NCBI GenBank assembly: GCA_009691765.1
Contig: SIAO01000004.1
Location: 149,419-213,418, forward strand
Direction of reading: 5' to 3'
Length of the DNA stretch: 64,000 nucleotides
Source: Planctomycetota bacterium
GTDB lineage: Bacteria; Planctomycetota; GCA-002687715
The position numbers and the translations under genes were made by a program. Below the pieces are notes generated by a model. It was not told where the DNA came from. It was given only the letters and a program-made list of their open reading frames with translations, and did not search any database. Shown here piece by piece: positions 1 to 9,097 of this stretch (positions are counted from its first letter, which is position 1; every line of letters begins with the position of its first letter).

Positions 1-900
1 GAGAACAGCACAAGGGCCCACGGAACAACGGGCGGCGATCGTAGCACCGGCTCTGAGCACCACAAACGGATGCACGACTGTGCCTTCGCCGATGGCAACC
101 CCGCTCTCGATCACCACATGTTCCGGTGCTGGGATGATGACCCCCGCGGCTCGAAGTTCATGCACGATACGGGCTTGCAAATGCTTGCGTGCCGCGTCCA
201 GTTCATCTGGTCGGTTCACGCCCCGGGCTTCTTCAGGGTCGGCGATGCGGTAGGCATGAGCTTTCCCCTTGGCAAGTGCAATGAGATCAGTGAGGTAGTA
301 CTCGCGCTGCGTGTTGTCGCGTCCGATTTGCGGCAAGAGCCTGTGCAGGGCCTCGGCACGAACCACAAACTGTCCGGCGTTGATCTCGGAAAGATCCAAC
401 TCTCTCGGGGAACAGTCCTTTTGCTCGACGATGCGCAGCAGGGCACCCCCAGCATTCCGGACGATGCGGCCGAGCCCCGTGGGGTCGGTAACGCAAGCCG
501 TGAGCACTGTGACATCTGCACCGGCGGCGCGGTGAGAGGCAACCGCCGCCTGAAGGGTCTCGGTGCGGATCAGTGGAGCATCGCCGCACACAATCAGCAC
601 GTCGACGCCACGCAGCGGCAGGACTTTGAGGGCTGACTTGACTGCGTGGGCTGTCCCAAGTGGACGTGCTTGAAGTGCGAATCCGACGCCTTTTTCATGG
701 GCGAAGCGCTGACGCAGGATTGGCAGCTGCTTGCCTCCCACGATCACACGCTGACGGCACAACGGCGCGAGCGCGGTGAGCACATGCCCGAGAAGCGGTC
801 TGCCGAGCAGATCCACCAAGACCTTGGGGCCTTGAGTGCGCATGCGCTTCCCCTCGCCCGCTGCTAGGACCACCGCGACTAGCGATCGCTTCATGCGCAT
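1..900 (-). CDS. glmU: Bifunctional UDP-N-acetylglucosamine pyrophosphorylase / glucosamine-1-phosphate acetyltransferase, partial (3' end beyond window edge)
   Basis: Reverse-strand translation MRMKRSLVAVVLAAGEGKRMRTQGPKVLVDLLGRPLLGHVL...VLIVCGDAPLIRTETL...QREYYLTDLIALA...VVIESGVAIGEGTVVHPFVVL: nucleotidyltransferase motif plus start of left-handed beta-helix. Missing from the ORF track because it runs off the edge. Start at 900 or 894. Confidence 0.93.
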   Translation of the reverse strand, partial: MRMKRSLVAVVLAAGEGKRMRTQGPKVLVDLLGRPLLGHVLTALAPLCRQRVIVGGKQLPILRQRFAHEKGVGFALQARPLGTAHAVKSALKVLPLRGVDVLIVCGDAPLIRTETLQAAVASHRAAGADVTVLTACVTDPTGLGRIVRNAGGALLRIVEQKDCSPRELDLSEINAGQFVVRAEALHRLLPQIGRDNTQREYYLTDLIALAKGKAHAYRIADPEEARGVNRPDELDAARKHLQARIVHELRAAGVIIPAPEHVVIESGVAIGEGTVVHPFVVLRAGATIAARCSVGPCAVL

Positions 901-1020
901 TTCCTCTCCGCGAGATGCAACCTGCGCACAGCCCACCCGTGCTGCACGCCACAACTCCGCCACAGGCTTACCAGAATGAAACAGGGGCTCGGAAGCCGCT
1001 GCTCCCGAACCCCGACCTGT

Positions 1021-1092
1021 TTACCCTGCTAGGACTCGAACCTAGAACAAGAGGATCAGAACCTCTCGTGTTACCAATTACACCACAGGGTA
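1021..1092 (-). tRNA. tRNA-Gln (anticodon CTG)
   Basis: Reverse complement folds as a cloverleaf: acceptor TACCCTG/CAGGGTA, D-arm GTGTAATTGGTAACAC, anticodon stem AGAGG-TTCTGAT-CCTCT, T-arm CTAGG-TTCGAGT-CCTAG. Confidence 0.93.
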
Positions 1093-1242
1093 GATGGCGG
1101 CGCTTGGATGAATCCGCTCGGGATGGAACGCGCGCATCTTAGCCCCGGTGATTCCGTGATCAAGCGCAAGCACAGCACCGAAGTCAGCTGCATTCTCCTT
1201 GACTAAGCAGGCATCGGATCGGTACAGGAAAGGGCCTCCAGA

Positions 1243-2463
1243 ATGAAACCCATGCGCAATACATTCGCTCTAGCGGCATGTCTCGTGCTCGCAGCATGCG
1301 GGTTTGAAATCCAGATTCCGCGAGCCGGCGGACCACTCGACGACATCACCACGGAACAGCGTGCTGCGTTTGATCGCGGCAGCGCGCTGATGCGTAGGCG
1401 CTTCACACCCTCCGAAGGACTGGGCCCGCTTTACAACGCAAGCTCCTGTGCGGCCTGCCATGAGCAGCCCGTGACGGGCGGCGGAGCGCCGAACTATCGC
1501 AACTTTTTCCTTGTGGCCATGGGGCCGCAAGGAAGTCAGGTTCCATTGCCCATCAGCAACCTGCCCAGTCAAGTCCTGCCGAGCTTCTTCGGCCCGGGTT
1601 TTAGAGGCGGGCGCATCGTTGTTCCTGTGACTGGCCCGCAAGGCTTGGCCATCACGATGGCACAGCGTGCAGGGCCTCCGCTCTTCGGAACAGGCCTCTT
1701 CGCATTGGTGACGAATGCCACCATCATCGCGCTCAGTGACCCTGATGACGCTGACGGCGATGGAATCTCCGGGCGCTTCAATCGCGCTCCGGGATTACTC
1801 ATCGGACGCTTTGGATTCAAATCACAAGCCAACAACATCGAGTCATTCATTCGGGGTGCCGCACGCAATCAGATGGGCGTCACGACGAACCCAGTGCTCG
1901 GTTCCGGCGCCACCGTGAGTCTCTCTTCTTGCCGTCTGCCGCAAGTGCCAACTACCGGACCTAACGACCCCATTACCGACGAGGACACGGTTGCTGATCC
2001 GGAAGTCTCCGTCCCAGACTTCGCTGACATCATTGCGTTCTGTCGCTTCCTCGCGCCACCTCGCAGACTCGATCTCACCGCTCCCGCAGCGCGCGGTCAG
2101 GTGCTGTTCGAATCCATCGGATGCGCGAAATGCCATTTGATGAACCTCACCACTAGCAGGGGAACGATTCAACCGTTCACAGACTTGCTTATTCATGACA
2201 TGGGACCACAGTTGGCCGACGGAATATCGCAAGGCAGTCCGCAACCATCGCTTGCTGGAATTGCAACCACAGGATCGGAATACCGTACTGCACCGTTGTG
2301 GGGCGCCGCATTGAATGCGCCCTATTTGCACGACGGGCGTGCTGGCACATTGCTGGAAGCCATCACAATGCACGCTGGCGAGGCCGATGCAATACGAATC
2401 ACATTTGAAGCGCTGAGCGCCGCCGATCAAGCCGACCTCATCGCTTTCTTGGAGGGACTGTGA
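1243..2463 (+). CDS. Di-heme oxidoreductase-like (DUF1111-type) c-type cytochrome/putative peroxidase
   Basis: Signal-like N-terminus; two CXXCH heme motifs (SSCAACHEQP, GCAKCHLMN); C-terminal APLWGAALNAPYLHDGRAGTLLEAI motif typical of the family. Confidence 0.85.
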   Translation: MKPMRNTFALAACLVLAACGFEIQIPRAGGPLDDITTEQRAAFDRGSALMRRRFTPSEGLGPLYNASSCAACHEQPVTGGGAPNYRNFFLVAMGPQGSQVPLPISNLPSQVLPSFFGPGFRGGRIVVPVTGPQGLAITMAQRAGPPLFGTGLFALVTNATIIALSDPDDADGDGISGRFNRAPGLLIGRFGFKSQANNIESFIRGAARNQMGVTTNPVLGSGATVSLSSCRLPQVPTTGPNDPITDEDTVADPEVSVPDFADIIAFCRFLAPPRRLDLTAPAARGQVLFESIGCAKCHLMNLTTSRGTIQPFTDLLIHDMGPQLADGISQGSPQPSLAGIATTGSEYRTAPLWGAALNAPYLHDGRAGTLLEAITMHAGEADAIRITFEALSAADQADLIAFLEGL

Positions 2464-3635
2464 TGCGCAGCACGTCACTCCGACGCGGCGCACTGTTGCT
2501 CCTGTGCAGCTCACTGCTGCTCGCGTTTCAGTTTGTCGGACCGACCGATCCTCTGCCTGCAACAGGCAGCCTCGGTGGTCCAGACCGCACGCTCGATTGG
2601 GGCGAGACTCAGACGTGGCTGCGCGGACGCCGCGTGTTCGATCACGATTTCTCGCTCAGTGAAGGCGTTGGGCGCCCGCACTACAACGCCGACAGTTGCC
2701 GCGCTTGCCATTTCGATCCGGTCGTCGGCGGCAGCGGCGATGTGGATCTGAATGTCAGCCGCGTCGCCAGCTCGAATGTTGGGAAGGGTTTCGGCACAGT
2801 GCTGACGGAGGACCCCTTCGGAAACCCACAGATCCTCTCGCGCCTCACGCGCTCCGAGTTCGTGCTGCGCGAGGAGTACGACCCCGCAATCACCGACATT
2901 TTTGAGCAACGCAATCCGCCTCCACTCTTTGGACTTGGCTTGGTAGAGCGCATCCCCGCGGCCACAATTCTCGCACTGCAAGATCCGAACGACTTGAACG
3001 GCGACGGAATTCGTGGTGTTGCACGCATGCTCACTGTCGAAGGCGTCACTGTTCTCGGACGCTTCGGCTGGAAGGCTCAAGTGCCAACCATGCGCGACTT
3101 CCTGCGAGACGCGATGGGCGAAGAAAACGGCATCACTGTCGATGCCACAGGCAACCCATTTGGCATCAGCATCGACGGCGATGGCATCAGCGACCCCGAG
3201 CTTTCCAGCGCGGATTTCGACGCCGCGAAATTCTTCCTGGAACACCTTGCCGCGCCCGAACGCGCAGGATCTACCTCGACCTACGTGGCGTCAGGCGAAC
3301 TCCTCTTCACACAGATTGGGTGCTCGAAGTGCCACACACCCGTGCTCCAAAACGCCTCGGGGCCAGTGCGCCTGTTCTCAAACCTGTTGCTCCACAATGT
3401 CGCCACCGAAGAATTCAGCGGCATGGAAGAGCCGAGTGCGGGCAGTGGCTTCTATCGCACACCACCACTGTGGGGCTTGCGCCACAGTCGGCCCTATATG
3501 CACGACGGCTCCGCAGAAACGCCGTTCGATGCAATCAGAGCGCACGCAGGTGAAGCCACAGGAGTCCTCAACGCCTATAACGCTCTGAGCGAGACGCAGC
3601 AGTCAGCTTTGCTAGCATTCCTCGATGACCTATAA
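2460..3635 (+). CDS. Second di-heme oxidoreductase-like (DUF1111-type) protein
   Basis: CXXCH motifs DSCRACHFDP and GCSKCHTP; YRTPPLWGLRHSRPYMHDGSAETPFDAI; GTG start overlaps the previous stop by 4 nt. Confidence 0.85.
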   Translation: MMRSTSLRRGALLLLCSSLLLAFQFVGPTDPLPATGSLGGPDRTLDWGETQTWLRGRRVFDHDFSLSEGVGRPHYNADSCRACHFDPVVGGSGDVDLNVSRVASSNVGKGFGTVLTEDPFGNPQILSRLTRSEFVLREEYDPAITDIFEQRNPPPLFGLGLVERIPAATILALQDPNDLNGDGIRGVARMLTVEGVTVLGRFGWKAQVPTMRDFLRDAMGEENGITVDATGNPFGISIDGDGISDPELSSADFDAAKFFLEHLAAPERAGSTSTYVASGELLFTQIGCSKCHTPVLQNASGPVRLFSNLLLHNVATEEFSGMEEPSAGSGFYRTPPLWGLRHSRPYMHDGSAETPFDAIRAHAGEATGVLNAYNALSETQQSALLAFLDDL

Positions 3636-4740
3636 AGCGCATCCGTACGGTGCATGGTTGTTACTGCTCTGCTGTGCGGCTTGCAGCGCTGAGGCCACTA
3701 CCTCGAAGGTGGCCTCTCCTGACGGACCCATGCTGCTGCGCTGGAGTGTGAGTTGCGCTCCGGCTGGACCACCACCACTCCCCTTCCGCGTGGAAATCAG
3801 CGCAACAGGTCCGTTGCAGGCGACAGCGCTCTTGGGTGCAGTGCGCGATGTGCTGTTGCCACTGCGACACGGAACTGTTCCGCTCTTCCGTGAAGCACGT
3901 GAAGACGAAGCAGCGATCGAGATCGGCTGGCGGTCGCGCGCCCACGCAGGGTGCGCTGACTTTCTTGAGAGTGAAGGCGACCTTGCCCACGCCGGTCCTG
4001 CACAACTTCCGGGTTTCATCCACTTGAACCCGGCCTTCGCATGGGAACAAGCGGGCGGACCCGATGTGCGCAGCGCCATCCTGCATGAAGCACTGCACTT
4101 TTACGGCCTCGGACATGCGGCTGATCCTGAAGCCGTCATGTGCGCAGGTTTCGGCATGGAACAGCGGCGCACCCTCCGGACTGCCGACATGCAGGCGCTT
4201 GATGCCATCCTCGGAGGGCCGCAAAGCAGCAGACCTGCACTCCTGCTGCTCAATCCCGAAGACCAACAGCTCATGCAACAGATCCCGCTCTCCGAAGATC
4301 ATCGCACCGTGCGCCATGCCGTGCTGGATGTGGACTCGGATGGACGTGAAGAACTTCTGCTCTACGCCACGCAAGGATCTCTTGGAGGCGATCTGATCAT
4401 CTTGCGTTTTCAAGAGGACGGGCGCCTGCAATCCAGCACGGGCCCCTTCCCCGGCGCCCTCGACGCGCGCTTAGACAACGAATTCACGCGCACGGCCGAG
4501 GGACATCCGCTGTTGCTCGCGCACCGTGCCGATGGGCGCTTCACCGCCACGCGATTCAACGCAACTGGGCTACCCACGCGAACGCTCTCGCACGGCACTC
4601 CACTCAGCTTGCAAGATGGCCGCCGTGATGCCAACGGAGATGGGCGTTTCGATGACACCCCAGCGCCGACACCAAATTTGCCTGCCTCAAAACTCCAGCT
4701 CGGTCCACGCACTTTTGCCTTAGAACGAAGATCTGGTTGA
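3625..4740 (+). CDS. Metzincin-like lipoprotein with possible FG-GAP-like C-terminal segment
   Basis: Lipobox-like LLLLCCAACS; zinc protease motif HEALHFYGLGH followed by DPEAVMCAGFG (Met-turn-like); C-terminal VLDVDSDGREELLLYA. Overlaps the upstream gene. Confidence 0.7.
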   Translation: MTYKAHPYGAWLLLLCCAACSAEATTSKVASPDGPMLLRWSVSCAPAGPPPLPFRVEISATGPLQATALLGAVRDVLLPLRHGTVPLFREAREDEAAIEIGWRSRAHAGCADFLESEGDLAHAGPAQLPGFIHLNPAFAWEQAGGPDVRSAILHEALHFYGLGHAADPEAVMCAGFGMEQRRTLRTADMQALDAILGGPQSSRPALLLLNPEDQQLMQQIPLSEDHRTVRHAVLDVDSDGREELLLYATQGSLGGDLIILRFQEDGRLQSSTGPFPGALDARLDNEFTRTAEGHPLLLAHRADGRFTATRFNATGLPTRTLSHGTPLSLQDGRRDANGDGRFDDTPAPTPNLPASKLQLGPRTFALERRSG

Positions 4741-4783
4741 GAGGCCCTTCAATGCGCCGCATTCGCAGTTACAGTCCACGCGC

Positions 4784-4854
4784 TGCCCTGTGGTGTAATG
4801 GTAACACATCAGGTTTTGGTCCTGAGATTCCAGGTTCGAGTCCTGGCGGGGCAA
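4784..4854 (+). tRNA. tRNA-Gln (anticodon TTG)
   Basis: Cloverleaf: TGCCCTG/CGGGGCA acceptor, GTGTAATGGTAACAC D-arm, TCAGG-TTTTGGT-CCTGA anticodon arm, CCAGG-TTCGAGT-CCTGG T-arm. Confidence 0.94.
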
Positions 4855-4875
4855 TGTGGTGCGCTCACGCGCGCT

Positions 4876-6126
4876 TCACGCCGAAGGCAACTGCGACACG
4901 CTGAATCCTGAGCGTCGTAAATAGTCGAGCGCGGCAGTGCAAGCGCGTTCGCGTACTTGGGCACGCACTCCGGGAATCTGCAAGCGTCTGCTGCAAACTC
5001 CTGCTGCTGTTGCGAGTGCAATAAACACTGTTCCTACAGGTGATTCTGAAGTTCCACCTGCGGGACCTGCGACGCCTGTGGTTGCCAATGCATGCGTTGC
5101 CGCAAAACGCACAAGCGCCGCAGCTGCCATCGCCTCTGCGCACGCGGCGGATACAGCACCGTGTTCTTGCAACAGTGCTGGCGCCAGACCGAGCACCGCA
5201 GCTTTGATGTCATCGTTGTAGGCCACAACGCCTCCAGCGAAGCACGCTGAAGCGCCGGGCACCGCAACAATGCGCGCTGCCAACATTCCACCGGTCAGTG
5301 ATTCCGCAGTAGCAAGTCGCAGACCACGCGCGCTAGCAAGCGCCACAATCTGCGCAGCGAGATCTTGCCCGTCAGTACTGACAAGATCAGCGCCCAGAAG
5401 TTGTGCAACTGCCGCTACTGTGCTGTCGAGAGCGGCCGCGGAATCCGCTGGTGCACTGAGAACGAGGCGAATCTCACCAGTCCCAGGGTAGGACCCAATC
5501 TGCACAAGGCGGTCACGCTCCATGAAGTGCGCGACGCGTGTGCCCATTTCGGCTTCCGGTATCCCAGCCACCACTAAGGTGCGCTGCAAACGCGCTGCAC
5601 CCCGCGCGGGATGCTGCGCGAACCACGGCTCGAGTGTCTCTTGCAAAATGGACTGCAGTTCCGTGGGTACGCCCGGCAACACGAGCACATCACAACGCCC
5701 CACCCTCAAGACGAAGCCTGGCGCTGTGCCTTGCGGATTGCGAAACGGCCGAGCACCACAAGGCAAATCGGCCTGCACCAAGTTCGCGGCATTCGCGGTG
5801 CGGCCTGCTGCAGCGAAGAATTGCGACACGAGCGCCTCCGCTTCGGCGTTGCGCTCCAAGGCAACACCCGCGGCTTCGGCCACCGCTTCTGCCGTGAGGT
5901 CATCTTCGGTTGGACCAAGCCCGCCGCTGACAACCAACAGATCGCAGCGCGGAGCAAGATCGCGCAAGACTTGCACGATCGTGCCTTTGTCGTCGGGCAA
6001 CAAGCGCATTTCGCGCATCGCGAAACCGTGGCGCAGCAAAGCTGTAGCAACTGGCGCCGCGTTGGCATCACGCACGCGGCCGCTCACGAGTTCGTCACCA
6101 ATGGCGAGGAAACACGCGACGCCCAT
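4876..6126 (-). CDS. cinA: CinA family nicotinamide-nucleotide amidohydrolase / competence-damage-inducible protein
   Basis: N-terminal MoCF-like domain (LAIGDELVSGRVRDANA, VVSGGLGPTEDDLT, LPGVPTEL) and C-terminal ATAESLTGGMLAARI...TTGVAGPAGGTSESPVGTVFI. Confidence 0.95.
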   Translation of the reverse strand: MGVACFLAIGDELVSGRVRDANAAPVATALLRHGFAMREMRLLPDDKGTIVQVLRDLAPRCDLLVVSGGLGPTEDDLTAEAVAEAAGVALERNAEAEALVSQFFAAAGRTANAANLVQADLPCGARPFRNPQGTAPGFVLRVGRCDVLVLPGVPTELQSILQETLEPWFAQHPARGAARLQRTLVVAGIPEAEMGTRVAHFMERDRLVQIGSYPGTGEIRLVLSAPADSAAALDSTVAAVAQLLGADLVSTDGQDLAAQIVALASARGLRLATAESLTGGMLAARIVAVPGASACFAGGVVAYNDDIKAAVLGLAPALLQEHGAVSAACAEAMAAAALVRFAATHALATTGVAGPAGGTSESPVGTVFIALATAAGVCSRRLQIPGVRAQVRERACTAALDYLRRSGFSVSQLPSA

Positions 6127-6129
6127 GGA

Positions 6130-7458
6130 TCACGCCTTCCAAACGGGCCCGCGGCTGGCGAGCACGCGCGCGCTGAAGGCGCCCAGCGATTCATCTTCGA
6201 GCGGCAACAAGCCCGCAAATCTCTCGAGGAGCAAGCGTGCATCCGCTGCTGTCTCTTCACTTCCGTTGCGCACGGCGTGCCACAGGCCCGGAAGAATAGA
6301 GTCCCATGCCACTTCGCGACGCTGCTCTGCAACCCACACGGTTGCACCGGAAGGCGTCCACGAAATCACACTCTCGTCTGCGCTACGGTCGATGACTTGC
6401 AGCGCACGACGATCCTGACGCAACGCAATCAAAGCCGGACCTTTTGCACTGAGCGCCGCGTAGAGCAACGGTTCATCGGAAGCGCTTGTGCGCAGGATGA
6501 CGGCGACATCGACCTCCAGTGCAGCAGCGACAATGCGCCGTGCGTCATGGAATCCCGCCTCAGCGGCAGGGCGGCGGTCATCAGCTTGGATGTTTTCCCA
6601 GAAATCGACGACGTGCCCCCACATCAAATAGACGATGGCGATCACGAGTGCGAGCTTGATCAGACCCCGGCGCAAAGCCACGCGGTTGATCGGCGGGCGC
6701 TGCGCACCCATACCAGCCCACGCGATGAAAATGCCCAACTCGTAAAGCAAGCACAGCGGAATGGCCAAGAGGCTCTGCGTCACTGGGTCTGGTGGCGTCA
6801 GGATTGCGGCCACAATGAAGATGACCAGGATGACCCAACGGCGTTTCTCACGGAACGTCTGAATGCGCACAATGCCGAGGCGGGCCAGTGCGACCATGAC
6901 CGTCGGCAATTGGAAAGTCAGCCCGAGGACAAGAGTGAACAGCGTGAAGAGTGAGAGGTACTCAGAAAGTGAAATCAGATTCTGAATGAGGTCTGGGTCA
7001 GGGAAAGCCAGCAAGTATCGCAGGCCAATCGGAATCAAAACGTAGTAGCCGAAGAGCACGCCTGCGAGGAAGAGCACAAGGCACAGCGGCGCGTAGCGAT
7101 AGACGTTGGATTTTTCTTTGTTGTACAGACCTGAAGCGACGAAGCCCCAGAGCTGCCAGATCCAGAATGGGGCCATCACGATGAGCCCACAGATCATCGA
7201 GACTTTGAGGTACGCGAAAAAACCCGCCGCGGGGCCCGTCACCATCAAGGCCGGGCTTTGCCCGATGTCCGTCATCGCATCGCGGTAAGGCTTCACGATG
7301 ATGAACATGATTTCGCGGCAGTAGATGAACGACAGCGTGACGCCGATCGCCGTTATCCAAGCTGCGCGCATCAGACGGCGACGCAGTTCATCCAGATGAG
7401 CTCCGAAGCTCATGCGTGTGGGCGCGAGTTGTTGTTCTTTGTCGTCGGGCGCGGTCAA
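6130..7458 (-). CDS. tatC: Sec-independent protein translocase TatC with extended C-terminus
   Basis: SFGAHLDELRRRLMRA, FWIWQLWGFVASGLYNKEK, FREKRRWVILVIFIVAAILTPPDPVTQ are TatC hallmarks. About 170 extra residues follow, including another hydrophobic helix. Confidence 0.93.
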   Translation of the reverse strand: MTAPDDKEQQLAPTRMSFGAHLDELRRRLMRAAWITAIGVTLSFIYCREIMFIIVKPYRDAMTDIGQSPALMVTGPAAGFFAYLKVSMICGLIVMAPFWIWQLWGFVASGLYNKEKSNVYRYAPLCLVLFLAGVLFGYYVLIPIGLRYLLAFPDPDLIQNLISLSEYLSLFTLFTLVLGLTFQLPTVMVALARLGIVRIQTFREKRRWVILVIFIVAAILTPPDPVTQSLLAIPLCLLYELGIFIAWAGMGAQRPPINRVALRRGLIKLALVIAIVYLMWGHVVDFWENIQADDRRPAAEAGFHDARRIVAAALEVDVAVILRTSASDEPLLYAALSAKGPALIALRQDRRALQVIDRSADESVISWTPSGATVWVAEQRREVAWDSILPGLWHAVRNGSEETAADARLLLERFAGLLPLEDESLGAFSARVLASRGPVWKA

Positions 7459-7502
7459 GCTGCTCCTTCGGCGGCTGCTTTTTTATGGGCATGAAAAGCA
7501 GC

Positions 7503-7535
7503 GCGGGCCCGAGCGGGATTTCCGCTAGGGCCTGC
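7503..7535 (-). terminator. Strong hairpin downstream of the 7557 coiled-coil gene
   Basis: Inverted repeat GGCCC-t-AGCGG-gaaat-CCGCT-c-GGGCC on the minus strand, followed by a CTGCTTTTC tract. Confidence 0.6.
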
Positions 7536-7556
7536 GATGTTACGCACTGAGCAGGA

Positions 7557-8816
7557 TCACTGCTTCAGGAAGGGAGAGAGATCCTGAGAACGCAGGATTT
7601 CGACGCCCCACAGCAACGCGTTCTTGTAATCCGCTGAGGCCGTGAGCTCTTCCGCATCGGCATCTTCCTTCTCGCCGAGCACGAGGAAGGTGGTGCTGAC
7701 ATCAACCTTGTCGCCGATCTTTGCGCCAGCGTTTGCCAACATGCGGGATGCAATTTCGCGCGAGTAGCGACCAGGAAGCTGACCGAGGAATGCAAACGTC
7801 ACCGTCTCTTTGGCTTCAAAGATGGGGCTGTAGAGCCAATCGCCTGCGCCCATCTGGCCATTGCCGGCGGATTCATCCATGCGAGCTTCGCTCATCGCTG
7901 CGCCCACATCGGTCACCGTCACGTAGCCCTTGTGAATGCGCTCCCCACCCTTGCCAGTCTCGAACACTTTGAACCGCGTGCCGCGGCGCAGCATGTTCTT
8001 GGATGTGATGTCGATGAACACAGTGCCCGTCTTGGGATCGGCAGAAAGCACCTTGCCGTCAGCCGTGACGGTTGCACGCTTGATGCGCTGCTCAGACTTC
8101 ACTGAGCGCACCGTGGACTCCATGTCCTTGCGTTCGGCGAGCAAGCCTTGCTTCTCTTTGTTGAAGTTTTCGCGCGAGCTTTCCAGCTCGGTCTGCGAGG
8201 TGCGCACGTTGCCTTGCACCGCTTCATTCTGAGCACGCACTTCGTTGATCTGGCTGTTCAGGCGAGAGATGTTCGATTCGAACTCGCTTTGCATGCGAGC
8301 CTTCTCATCCGCGTGGGCCGTGCCGAGCTGGCTGATTTGCGTCACCTGAGCTTCGCCCTCAGACTTCAAACGCACGATCTCTTGGTCCTTCGCCGCGAGT
8401 TGCCCCTTGAGGGCCTTCACGCGAGTGATGGGAACATCCAACGCTGCCACGAGACTGGCGGGGCGTTCGCTGGGCGCGTCCACTTGCTGGCCAACGCCTT
8501 CAAGCACGGTCGTCACGATCTTCACAACACCTTCGGCGACGAGTGCGCCCGGATCGGTGGTGGTTGAGTCGTACGGAATTGTGGAGGGCACGCCTCCGCC
8601 CACGAGCGGAGCCACGGCGGCGTAGTAGTCGCGATAGAACTCCATTTGCGCCGTTGCGGCCTTGTTGCCTTTCGCAGCAACTTCCGCGTTCTTGGTGAGC
8701 TCCTCATTTGCAGTCATCTGGGTAAACCAGAGCGCACCGAAGATCAACGTGACGACAAGCACAAGAATGAGGACGAGGAGGCTGACGGCCCCCCGCTGAG
8801 CGGAGTGAACAGACAT
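7557..8816 (-). CDS. Membrane-anchored coiled-coil protein, function unknown
   Basis: N-terminal TM (AVSLLVLILVLVVTLIFGALWF), long heptad-rich region, C-terminal domain FIDITSKNMLRRGTRFKVFE...KGYVTVTDVG. Start chosen at MSVHSAQRG. Confidence 0.75.
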   Translation of the reverse strand: MSVHSAQRGAVSLLVLILVLVVTLIFGALWFTQMTANEELTKNAEVAAKGNKAATAQMEFYRDYYAAVAPLVGGGVPSTIPYDSTTTDPGALVAEGVVKIVTTVLEGVGQQVDAPSERPASLVAALDVPITRVKALKGQLAAKDQEIVRLKSEGEAQVTQISQLGTAHADEKARMQSEFESNISRLNSQINEVRAQNEAVQGNVRTSQTELESSRENFNKEKQGLLAERKDMESTVRSVKSEQRIKRATVTADGKVLSADPKTGTVFIDITSKNMLRRGTRFKVFETGKGGERIHKGYVTVTDVGAAMSEARMDESAGNGQMGAGDWLYSPIFEAKETVTFAFLGQLPGRYSREIASRMLANAGAKIGDKVDVSTTFLVLGEKEDADAEELTASADYKNALLWGVEILRSQDLSPFLKQ

Positions 8817-9097
8817 CGGCGGCATCTCCGTTCGACGGTGGTGCATCATGGCGTCCACATCGAACTGCACGTTCCAACCAGCCCTCTCGGAACCAATCCG
8901 AGGCAAGGCACAACCTGTACTGATGAAGCGGGCGAATCCCGAGCCATCCCCTTTCACAGGAGGGAGGATCATAGATACCCCTGCCAAGGGTCGTCAAGGC
9001 GGCCTACCGAGCTGCAGGCCCTTTGACCCTGCTGTCGCAACTCCCTACGATGCCGCCAGATGGAGCATGCAGCTGTAATACGCCTCCGGAGCCGGTC

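Noticed and set aside
1021-4854. Integrative element bounded by tRNA-Gln genes
   Set aside because: No integrase, att-like direct repeat or plasmid/phage gene is visible; the tRNAs are different isoacceptors in opposite orientation.
5611-6954. 447-aa plus-strand ORF (and 5522..6418)
   Set aside because: Antisense to cinA and tatC, both clearly recognised; no domain or RBS support.
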